A stretch of 64,000 bases of DNA from Magnetococcales bacterium (GTDB lineage: Bacteria; Pseudomonadota; Magnetococcia; Magnetococcales; UBA8363), in the NCBI GenBank assembly GCA_015232865.1, contig JADFYU010000002.1, positions 82,181-146,180 of the forward strand, in the 5' to 3' direction. Of this stretch, positions 57,973 to 64,000 are shown one piece after another. The position numbers and the translations under genes are program-made. The notes under the pieces are model-generated. The model was not told where the DNA came from and searched no databases. It worked only from the letters and a program-made list of their open reading frames with translations. Within the stretch, counting starts at the first letter, position 1. Each line of letters starts with the position of its first letter.

Positions 57973-58383
57973 ATGGCCCAAGTATTGGTAATAGACGATG
58001 ATCTGGCCATTCGAAACCTGGTTCGCAAACTGCTGAACCGGGATGGACACGAAGTGATCCTGGCCGGCGGTGGAATTGAAGGGTTACAGATTTTCCTGGC
58101 CGAATCCAGGTCATTCGATCTGGTCATTACGGACATTTCCATGCCCGACTTGAATGGAGATCAGGTTGTTCAAGCTCTTCTTCAGGATGATCCAACCCTA
58201 AATATCTTGGTTTTTTCCGGTAGTGGCTTTGAATCGGAGATTGGAGAGGGGCTTTCTTCTCTCCAAAATCGTTACCCGAGCATCGCCGTTATGGAAAAAC
58301 CGTTTACAGCAAAAGAGTTCAGAGGGGAGGTGGCTTTGATTCTACTGAATCAGGTTCAGACGCCGACCGATGGTTGCTCATGA
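57973..58383 (+). CDS. Single-domain response regulator (CheY-like)
   Basis: 136 residues, one receiver domain with DDDLA, Asp54 in VITDISMPDLNGD and KPF near residue 105. There is no output domain, so it acts by binding a partner or as a phosphate sink or relay. Its stop overlaps dtd (ATGA). The HPt and OmpR genes just upstream may be in the same pathway. Confidence 0.9.
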   Translation: MAQVLVIDDDLAIRNLVRKLLNRDGHEVILAGGGIEGLQIFLAESRSFDLVITDISMPDLNGDQVVQALLQDDPTLNILVFSGSGFESEIGEGLSSLQNRYPSIAVMEKPFTAKEFRGEVALILLNQVQTPTDGCS

Positions 58384-58832
58384 AGGGGCTGATTCAGCGA
58401 GTGACCGAGGCTTCGGTTCGTGTCGAGGGTCAGGTTGTCGGAGAGATCGGCCAAGGGCTGTTGGTCTTTTTGGCGGTGGTTGTCGGTGATGGCCTTGTGC
58501 AGCAAAATAAAATGGCTCGTAAAGTGGCTGGATTGCGGGTTTTCCCCGATGCGCAGGGGCGTATGAATCGATCGGTTGTCGATCTGGGCGGATCGGTGTT
58601 GGTGGTTTCCCAGTTTACTCTGGCCGCTGACCTGAAAAAAGGTTGTCGCCCCTCTTTTGCTCCAGCCGAAGAGCCGGTTCGGGCGGAGGCGATGTGTCAT
58701 GATTTTTGTCAGGAGTTGTCAAGCCTTGGGCTGAAGGTGGAGCAGGGGCGTTTTGGGGCCGATATGCAGGTGAGTCTGGTCAATGACGGTCCGGTTACCT
58801 TTTGGTTGGACTTTCCTCCAGAATCAAGCTGA
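58380..58832 (+). CDS. dtd: D-aminoacyl-tRNA deacylase (Dtd)
   Basis: 150 residues. It has the family motifs QRVTEASVRVEGQVVGEIGQ, the SQFTLAAD active-site stretch and GPVTFWLDF near the C-terminus. It removes D-amino acids mischarged onto tRNA. ATG 58380 overlaps the stop of the CheY-like gene; a TTG two codons earlier is in frame. Confidence 0.95.
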   Translation: MKGLIQRVTEASVRVEGQVVGEIGQGLLVFLAVVVGDGLVQQNKMARKVAGLRVFPDAQGRMNRSVVDLGGSVLVVSQFTLAADLKKGCRPSFAPAEEPVRAEAMCHDFCQELSSLGLKVEQGRFGADMQVSLVNDGPVTFWLDFPPESS

Positions 58833-59285
58833 TTTTGACGGTTATCCGGTTTTTTTTTGGCTGTTTTCGGATGAAAACGTTCTTGGCTCTTTTGCAATAG
58901 CGGCGGTTGTGGTACCTTCCCTTTCCACTTTGCGACTGAATTTTTCAGGGTGAAAAATTTATTGACAGCTAGGGAATTTGACCGGCAGGTTGGCTCGATG
59001 TCTTGCTGTTACTTGGGAATAAATAAGGCATTATTTTTTTGTGACAGTGTGAAAGTTATTCACAGTTTTCGGTTTTTCCACAAGTTTGGAGAAACATTCA
59101 TTTTTCTTTTGTTTGTTGTTGTGAATTCATGCGGGAGAATTTTGTTAATTTGTTGATTTTATGTAGAAATTATTCATAGTCATGGTCGTTGTTGTTTTTT
59201 TATTTTTTGAAGAAAACCCATGGGCTTCCCCTCTTTGTCCAAATTTTATCCACAGATTTATCCACAGGTTTAAAAGGAGTAAAGC
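58833..59285. other. AT-rich intergenic region with four DnaA boxes, before ndk
   Basis: About 450 bases without a supported gene. DnaA boxes fitting TTWTNCACA lie on the plus strand at 59056-59064 (TTATTCACA), 59074-59082 (TTTTCCACA), 59246-59254 and 59258-59266 (both TTATCCACA, 12 bp apart). Between the pairs lies about 160 bp of T-rich, AT-rich sequence. This is the make-up of a replication-origin-like or DnaA-controlled region. The ndk promoter must also be here, and AAGGAG at 59274-59279 is the ndk ribosome-binding site. Confidence 0.75.
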
Positions 59286-59711
59286 ATGGCTGTTGAACGG
59301 ACATTTTCCATTGTAAAACCAGATGCTGTTGCCAAGAATGTGATCGGACAGATCTATGCTCGATTTGAAGCGGCCGGGTTGCGCATTGTCGCCTCTCGCA
59401 TGGTTCATTTGAGCAAACAGCAAGCCGGTGAATTCTATGCTGTCCATAAAGGAAGACCGTTTTACGATGACCTGACGGACTATATGAGTTCCGGCCCCAT
59501 CATGGTGCAGATTTTGGAAGGGGAGAACGCTATCCTGAAAAATCGCGAGACCATGGGAGCGACCAATCCCAAAGAAGCCAAACCCGGCACCATTCGGGCT
59601 GATTTTGCCGAAAGCATCGAAGCCAATGCCGTTCACGGTTCCGATGCTCCAGAAACCGCTGCTGTTGAAATGGCTTATTTTTTTAGTGGAACCGAAATCT
59701 GCTCTCGATAG
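59286..59711 (+). CDS. ndk: Nucleoside-diphosphate kinase
   Basis: 141 residues. It begins [21 protein letters not shown] and has the phospho-histidine His117 in [12 protein letters not shown]. It equilibrates NTPs and dNDPs/dNTPs. AAGGAG lies six bases before ATG 59286. The stretch 59635-59694 also occurs as an exact inverted copy at 63941-64000, see that entry. It is a single gene with rlmN about 320 bp downstream. Confidence 0.97.
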   Translation: MAVERTFSIVKPDAVAKNVIGQIYARFEAAGLRIVASRMVHLSKQQAGEFYAVHKGRPFYDDLTDYMSSGPIMVQILEGENAILKNRETMGATNPKEAKPGTIRADFAESIEANAVHGSDAPETAAVEMAYFFSGTEICSR

Positions 59712-59851
59712 GGCTGGAAAACTCAAAGTGGTTGTCGCCGAATCTCTTTAGGCAGGGGTGACACCCGGTAGTCACGAGTTTGATGTGTGCCCAACTGTCG
59801 AAACCAGGCTCGGGGTGTGAAAAAGAATAATTCCAGGTTCAGCCGTTGTCG

Positions 59852-59884
59852 GCACGCACCGCCAACGGCCGAATCTGGGATAAT
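59852..59884 (+). repeat. Dispersed intergenic repeat (long form)
   Basis: The sequence runs GCACGCACCGCCAACGG, then CCGAATCTGGGATAAT. Its beginning matches 59964-59994 and both ends match 37338-37369. It is part of the 300-bp gap between ndk and rlmN, which shows nothing else I can support. Confidence 0.6.
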
Positions 59885-59963
59885 TGTCTAAAGAAGATCT
59901 GATCACCAATAAAGTGGCGGCTATTTATTCAGTAGCACCAGACAAGTCAATGGATTTCACCAT

Positions 59964-59994
59964 GTGCGCACCGCCAACCGCCGTTTCTAGGTTG
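59964..59994 (+). repeat. Dispersed intergenic repeat, second copy in the same gap
   Basis: It begins GTGCGCACCGCCAACC and ends CTAGGTTG, a diverged neighbour of the copy at 59852-59884. It lies about 30 bp before the ribosome-binding site of rlmN. Confidence 0.5.
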
Positions 59995-60035
59995 CCGTTC
60001 AGTCGTTGGAGAAATGGATGTCTGAGGAGGTCGGG

Positions 60036-61073
60036 ATGGCAGAAAAAAACCTTCGACTGACCGGCCTGAGTCGGGCGGAGTTGGAGCAAATGCTATTGGA
60101 ATGGGATGAGCGTCCGTTTCGGGTCAAGCAGCTCTGGTCTTGGTTGTATGTCAAATTGGCTTCTGAGGTGGGGGAGATGACCGATCTCTCCAAGGTTTTT
60201 CGGGCCAGGCTGGAAGGAATCTGTCAATCGTTGCGTCCGACCGTTCTATCTCGACAGCTATCGAGGGACGGCACGGAAAAATGGTTGTTATCTTTTGCCG
60301 ATGGTCAGCAGATTGAGACGGTTTTTATTCCAGAGGAGGGGCGCGGCACCCTCTGTGTCTCTTCACAGGTCGGTTGTAGCCTTTCCTGCCCGTTTTGTCA
60401 TACCGGAACCCAACCATTATCACGAAATCTGACCACTTCTGAAATTGTCGAGCAGGTAACCTTTGCCCGTTCTCAGGTGGAGGCGCGTGGTGAGCGTCTG
60501 ACCAATGTGGTTCTCATGGGGATGGGGGAGCCTCTGTACAACTATGACGCCGTGGTCAAAGCGGTCCATATTATCATGGATGGGGCGGGGCTGGGTATCG
60601 GCACGCGAAAAGTCACCTTGTCAACCTCCGGTGTTGTACCAAAAATGGTGCAGGCCGGCTATGATCTGGGGGTCAATTTGGCAATCTCCCTGCATAGCGT
60701 ACGCAACGAAGTGCGAGATGTGTTGGTTCCCATCAATAAAAAATATAACCTGGCTGCCTTGCGAAAAGGGGCGCGGGAGTACCCCCTGAAGGGAAATCGT
60801 ACCATTACCTGGGAATATGTATTGTTGGATGGGGTAAACGACTCGGAGAGGGATGCTGAAGATCTGGTGCGCTATCTCAAGGGCATTCCCTCAAAAGTCA
60901 ACTTGATTCCATTCAACCCCTGGCCGGGAACCGCATACCGGGCCACTCCTCGAGAAAGAATCAATCTATTTCAAAACGTTCTGTGCAACAGCGGCTTGGT
61001 AACCGTCGTTCGTGAGCGTCGTGGAGAAGATATCCTTGCCGCCTGTGGCCAGTTGAAAGGCAGTCGGGGTTGA
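60036..61073 (+). CDS. rlmN: Dual-specificity RNA methyltransferase RlmN
   Basis: About 345 residues. The radical-SAM cluster CSLSCPFC gives Cys114, Cys118 and Cys121. Further RlmN motifs are TSEIVEQV, LMGMGEPLYNYDAV, KVTLSTSGVVPKM, NLAISLHSVRNEVR and LIPFNPWPG; the C-terminal DILAACGQL holds the second catalytic cysteine. It makes m2A2503 in 23S rRNA and m2A37 in tRNA. ATG 60036 follows GAGGAGG by five bases. ATG 60018 after GGAG is a possible alternative start. Confidence 0.96.
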   Translation: MAEKNLRLTGLSRAELEQMLLEWDERPFRVKQLWSWLYVKLASEVGEMTDLSKVFRARLEGICQSLRPTVLSRQLSRDGTEKWLLSFADGQQIETVFIPEEGRGTLCVSSQVGCSLSCPFCHTGTQPLSRNLTTSEIVEQVTFARSQVEARGERLTNVVLMGMGEPLYNYDAVVKAVHIIMDGAGLGIGTRKVTLSTSGVVPKMVQAGYDLGVNLAISLHSVRNEVRDVLVPINKKYNLAALRKGAREYPLKGNRTITWEYVLLDGVNDSERDAEDLVRYLKGIPSKVNLIPFNPWPGTAYRATPRERINLFQNVLCNSGLVTVVRERRGEDILAACGQLKGSRG

Positions 61074-61087
61074 TCTGGATTCAGCCG
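61068..61087 (-). repeat. Copy of the dispersed repeat after rlmN
   Basis: Read on the minus strand it is CGGCTGAATCCAGATCAACC, overlapping the rlmN stop. The remaining gap of about 270 bp to the next gene shows no other feature I can support. Confidence 0.5.
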
Positions 61088-61347
61088 TTTTACCGACAGA
61101 TCCGGTCCAACATCACAATCGTCGATCAGACATTAATCCCTCCAACGAGTCGGCTGCGTTTTTTTCTGTTCTGGGGTATTAATTGCCGGGTTCAGGAGTG
61201 GCAAATTTTGCCGGTCTTATCGTGCCTTTCATAATTATCTTATTGAAAATCAACTCAAAATAATTCTGGCATGGCCATTGCGGTTTAGAATCATCAGTAG
61301 TCAGTCGAAATTTGTCTGTTAACGCTGTCCAATAAGGTGCTCTGGCC

Positions 61348-62184
61348 ATGATTCCTGCCGATGTCGTCTCTCAAGTAATGACCATTACCCAGGTTACACA
61401 GGTGACCAATATTTCGATCGACCGAAGTACGAGCAAAGAGTGCTCTGGCTGCGGGCGAAACGATTTTGCGGGAATGTTGGACGATATTTTTGAGAAAAAA
61501 TCAGACAATCCCTCTTCCATTTCCTCATTTTTTCCAGGTGTGGAGGATGGCCTCTTCTCCATGAACGGCTCATCGGATCTGTTTGGCCTGTTTTCACAAA
61601 TGATCGGTCAAGAGAGGAGGGCGACGGGCACCGCTCAATCACCCTTTGATTTTATCCAATCCATGTCCATGGGCCGGCAGGCCACCTTTCAATCAGCCTC
61701 ATTCTTTTCCCAATCTGAAGCCGCCAGCGGGTTCGGTATCGAAGATCCCTCCGCTTTGATGCATCGGTTGGCCCATGCTTTGGGGCGTCAATCTCGCGAG
61801 TTTGATCGACTAACCACAGATAACCTGTGGACTTTCCCACCGGCTGATGCTCCTCAAGAGGTGACGAATGCCTGGAATGCGGCAACGACTGGTGCGACTG
61901 AGGCGGATAAAATGTTGATCTCTGGCCTGTTTATGGAATTGATCATGCAGGAACAGAAGGATGTCAACGATAGCGACTCCTCCGATGATCTCTTGTCCGG
62001 TATTGGAGTTGACACAGAAACTCAACAAGCTTTGGAAATGGAACAGTATTGGGAGCAGGTCGAGGCTTTGATGGCCATGATTGATCGATCCGTAGAAAAT
62101 AGTCCAGAACGGCAGGCCGATTCAGCGGGAGCACGAGGAATATTAGAGCTGTTTTTGGTTGGTTTGAAAGAGGAGAGTGCTTGA
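61348..62184 (+). CDS. Unrecognised protein, 278 residues
   Basis: No signal peptide or membrane helix. A Cys pair (KECSGCGRN) near residue 32 is followed by Ser/Phe/Gln-rich, probably partly disordered sequence. The C-terminal half is more helical and acidic (MEQYWEQVEALMAMIDRSVE, ILELFLVGLKEES). Its base and codon composition resembles its neighbours and it ends at a terminator, which supports a real gene. No family is recognised. A general compositional likeness (Ser, Asp, Gln-rich) to the unknown protein at 39942-40538 may be meaningless. Confidence 0.65.
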   Translation: MIPADVVSQVMTITQVTQVTNISIDRSTSKECSGCGRNDFAGMLDDIFEKKSDNPSSISSFFPGVEDGLFSMNGSSDLFGLFSQMIGQERRATGTAQSPFDFIQSMSMGRQATFQSASFFSQSEAASGFGIEDPSALMHRLAHALGRQSREFDRLTTDNLWTFPPADAPQEVTNAWNAATTGATEADKMLISGLFMELIMQEQKDVNDSDSSDDLLSGIGVDTETQQALEMEQYWEQVEALMAMIDRSVENSPERQADSAGARGILELFLVGLKEESA

Positions 62185-62232
62185 GGAACCGAACCCGGCA
62201 GCAGATCGGCGATAATCCATGCATCGACAAAG

Positions 62233-62264
62233 AAGCTCACGGCCAATGCCGTGAGCTTTCTTTT
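62233..62264 (+). terminator. Rho-independent terminator
   Basis: An 11-bp perfect stem AAGCTCACGGC / GCCGTGAGCTT with a 4-nt loop is followed by TCTTTT. It lies about 50 bases after the unknown protein at 61348-62184. Confidence 0.88.
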
Positions 62265-62303
62265 GTTGTGTAGAATCGTTGATAACGTCGCTATCAACAA
62301 AAA

Positions 62304-62627
62304 TCAAGGTTTGCACTGTTGCTGAAATAGTTTGGCAACATACTTGTTCCGCTCGATTTTTTGAGAGACATCCTCCGCTTTCGACTCAGAAACTTCATCA
62401 AGAAGAGAGACTAAAGATTGGGCATGGTCACATTTCGGAAAGGTGCAGTTTTTGCACTTGACATCGACCAACTTCACATTTTTAAAATCTGGAAGCGAAT
62501 CAAAAATGCTAAAAATTTCCTGAGAAACTTTTTTCCGTTTGCTTGCGGTTAGGTTTTTGACTTTTTCCAGTAATTTTACTTTGATTTTTATCAGGTTGTC
62601 TTGTTCTTTCGCACAGATTTTTTTCAT
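62304..62627 (-). CDS. Unrecognised small protein, 107 residues, cysteine-containing
   Basis: It starts at ATG 62627 (MKKICAKEQ); AGG lies ten bases before it. It is Lys-rich and helical, with a CKNCTFPKC cluster near residue 60 that could bind metal. Base composition is more AT-rich than the surrounding genes, which may indicate a foreign origin. It faces the preceding gene's terminator. No known family is recognised. Confidence 0.6.
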   Translation of the reverse strand: MKKICAKEQDNLIKIKVKLLEKVKNLTASKRKKVSQEIFSIFDSLPDFKNVKLVDVKCKNCTFPKCDHAQSLVSLLDEVSESKAEDVSQKIERNKYVAKLFQQQCKP

Positions 62628-62855
62628 ATTGATAACCTGAATGGGCAAGAGTTGATTAAATACGTTACCGTCTATTAGATATTTTAACTGACCAATAAAA
62701 AAAATTAAATGGCTTTCGAATTAAATTTTATTAAAAGCATTCATCCCTTCTGGATTATCTGGTAAAACAAAAAAACCGATGAGAGCTGACAAGGAATTTT
62801 TTTCTTTTTTGCCAGCTGAATCACGCGATTGCGTCCGTAGAGAATCCGGGCGGCT

Positions 62856-62870
62856 GCCGAATCTCGGTTG
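62856..62870 (+). repeat. Copy of the dispersed repeat
   Basis: GCCGAATCTCGGTTG, preceded by CACGCGATTGCG at 62823-62834. It lies in the 290-bp gap between the two small genes, which also has no supported coding sequence. Confidence 0.45.
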
Positions 62871-62917
62871 AAACAACAAATTTTCGACTATCCTGACAGG
62901 GGTCAAAAAGAACGATA

Positions 62918-63130
62918 ATGGTAGATCATATCGAAAAGAGTTGTCCAAAATGTGGGCAGCGGCTGCGGATTCCTAAAAATATCGGCGGATTGTTGATGGC
63001 GTGCCCGGCATGCGGGAACAAGTTCAGCTCAGATTTTAAATGGGGAGGCGTCAAGAAACAAAATGGTTTTTTTGCAAAACTGTTGGAGTTGCCCAACACC
63101 GTTTTGAATCGGATCAGAGGTTTTTTCTAA
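62918..63130 (+). CDS. Small zinc-ribbon protein
   Basis: 70 residues. Two CxxC pairs (CPKCGQRLRIP and MACPACGNKF), 17 residues apart, form a zinc ribbon of the type seen at the start of many MJ0042/zf-ribbon proteins. The C-terminus is a basic amphipathic helix (FFAKLLELPNTVLNRIRGFF) that could touch membrane or nucleic acid. Function unknown. Confidence 0.8.
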   Translation: MVDHIEKSCPKCGQRLRIPKNIGGLLMACPACGNKFSSDFKWGGVKKQNGFFAKLLELPNTVLNRIRGFF

Positions 63131-63254
63131 TCCGTCCATTCCTCGTTACCCCATCACTCCAGAAACGGAAGTTGCCAGCTCGATGATACGTAACCGGCTG
63201 AGTTCTACTGATCCACTGTCAAGCAATGAATTGCGCTATGGACGAACGACCAAC

Positions 63255-63271
63255 TTCCGAATCCAGGATTG
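63255..63271 (+). repeat. Copy of the dispersed repeat
   Basis: TTCCGAATCCAGGATTG, about 40 bp before the monooxygenase-like pseudogene. It carries the family core CCGAATCCAGG. Confidence 0.55.
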
Positions 63272-63312
63272 TCAGAATAACGGCTATAAGCCTTTTGTTC
63301 GGGAGAAAAACA

Positions 63313-63692
63313 ATGATTGTCGTTGTCAATCGAATCCATGTCAAACCGGCTTATTGGGCGGAATTTGAAACCAAATTCAAAAACAGATCCGGATTGGTGG
63401 ATGGTTCTCCGGGGTTCATTCGTAATCTGGTTCTCCGCCCAATGGATCAGAGTTCCGACTATCACGTAATCATGACGTGGTGGAAGAGCAAACAGGCTGG
63501 ACCCAAAGTCCAGCTTTCAAGGAGGCTCACTCAGCCCAAAGAGGGGGTGGCAGAGAGATGTATGCCGGACCCAATGTGTTTGAGATTCATGAAGTCGTAA
63601 CCGATACAGCAACTGTCTTGGCTGTCAAACTACTTTTTAACAGGCAAGGGCTTTTTTATCCACAGGGCATTGCCATTTGGTATTGTTCTTGA
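63313..63692 (+). pseudogene. Frameshifted antibiotic-biosynthesis-monooxygenase (ABM)-domain gene
   Basis: ATG 63313, seven bases after GGGAG, begins MIVVVNRIHVKPAYWAEFE, a ferredoxin-like ABM or IsdG-type domain. After MTWW near 63480 the frame is lost. The natural continuation (EEQTGWTQSPAFKEAHSA, then GGGREMYAGPNVFEIHEVV) is in the next frame, and one missing G near 63483 would restore it. The restored protein would reach about residue 110. The frame then runs into the transposase remnant, so the 3' end may have been displaced. A sequencing or assembly indel is an alternative to a true mutation. Confidence 0.8.
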
Positions 63693-63948
63693 CCATGACA
63701 TTAAGAATGGTCAGCAGCTTTCGAGCACAGGCAGTAAGAGCCAGTTTTTTGCTTTTACCAGCTTCAATGAGCCGTTGATAGAATTTTCTTATGGTTGGGT
63801 TGTGTTTTGAGGCGACGAGAGCACTCATGTAGAGTACGGCTCTTAACTCGGATCGCCCACCCCATATAGTTCGTTTCCCACGAAGTTGACCGCTATCACG
63901 GTTAAGGGGAGCAAGACCGGCCAGGGCGGAGATCTGCTTGCGGTTCCA
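63637..63948 (-). pseudogene. IS110-family transposase, C-terminal remnant
   Basis: 103 codons with no start and a stop at 63637. It reads NRKQISALAGLAPLNRDSGQ, RGKRTIWGGRSELRAVLYMS, then HNPTIRKFYQRL and ALTACARKLLTILNVMVK. This is the Transposase_20 (C-terminal) domain of IS110-type elements. The N-terminal DEDD domain is missing; a TAG lies in frame just before the first codon, and the sequence beyond it is the inverted ndk fragment. The element is therefore broken. Confidence 0.9.
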
Positions 63949-64000
63949 CTAAAAAAATAAGCCATTTCAACAGCAGCGGTTTCTGGAGCATCGGAACCGT
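63941..64000 (-). repeat. Exact inverted copy of the 3' part of ndk, joined to the transposase remnant
   Basis: Bases 64000 down to 63941 are identical to ndk bases 59635-59694 (60 of 60). They then continue into the transposase sequence at a shared GTGGAACCG. The identity runs to the window edge, so a longer second copy may lie to the right. Confidence 0.93.

Noticed and set aside
58950..59156. A 68-codon frame between dtd and ndk
   Set aside because: It needs a GTG start, is unusually rich in Phe, Cys and Val, and spans the DnaA boxes; an AT-rich regulatory region explains it better.

Overview
The window is a gene-dense, moderate-GC stretch of a bacterial chromosome, very probably from a proteobacterium. 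It has a single-chain PurL with fused glutaminase, a YceF-type Maf protein, CheV, and the proteobacterial orders hflK-hflC-DUF2065, yceD-rpmF-plsX-fabH and ffh-rpsP-rimM-trmD-rplS-rnhB. Abundant sensory and cyclic-di-GMP proteins and a GlnK-AmtB pair suggest a free-living, motile Gram-negative organism. The mixture of features would suit a deep-branching alphaproteobacterium such as Magnetococcia, but that is a guess.

Layout. 1-2440 (minus) is most of a ZorA-like MotA/TolQ/ExbB-family protein with a very long helical tail; it runs off the left edge. 2441-4670 holds a sigma-54-type promoter, glnK, amtB and a terminator. 4.8-11.9 kb carries a YmdB-like phosphodiesterase, purC, purL, an unrecognised membrane-anchored protein and yceF. 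12-17.5 kb is a signalling run: PstS-like periplasmic protein, histidine kinase, REC-DUF3369-HD-GYP regulator and an exported rhodanese. 17.7-22.3 kb is the translation/SRP block. 22.7-29.5 kb is a secreted RTX subtilase with its type I secretion ATPase and adaptor. 29.7-37.9 kb has a PAS/GAF/GGDEF protein, two CNNM/CorC-type membrane proteins, tRNA-Glu, cheV, cysM and creA; a SLC13-type transporter follows.

40.8-43.4 kb encodes an unusual fusion of metallo-beta-lactamase fold, two cyclic-nucleotide-binding-like domains and bacteriohemerythrin. 43.4-48.6 kb (minus) runs hflK-hflC-DUF2065-yceD-rpmF-plsX-fabH, preceded by trmJ. 50.2-56.5 kb is the most interesting block: a formylglycine-generating-enzyme-fold protein, an exported VWA protein, an ABC ATPase and an FtsX/MacB-like permease. 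It resembles the TagR/TagS/TagT plus PpkA-VWA sensing module of type VI secretion systems, but no kinase and no secretion genes are visible. HPt and OmpR-type regulators, a single REC protein and dtd follow.

58.8-59.3 kb is an AT-rich intergenic region with four DnaA boxes in front of ndk; rlmN and small unknown proteins come next. The right edge is rearranged: a frameshifted monooxygenase-like gene, the C-terminal remnant of an IS110-type transposase, and a 60-bp exact inverted copy of the end of ndk joined to that remnant. A short dispersed repeat with a GCCGAATCCAGG-like core recurs in many intergenic gaps.
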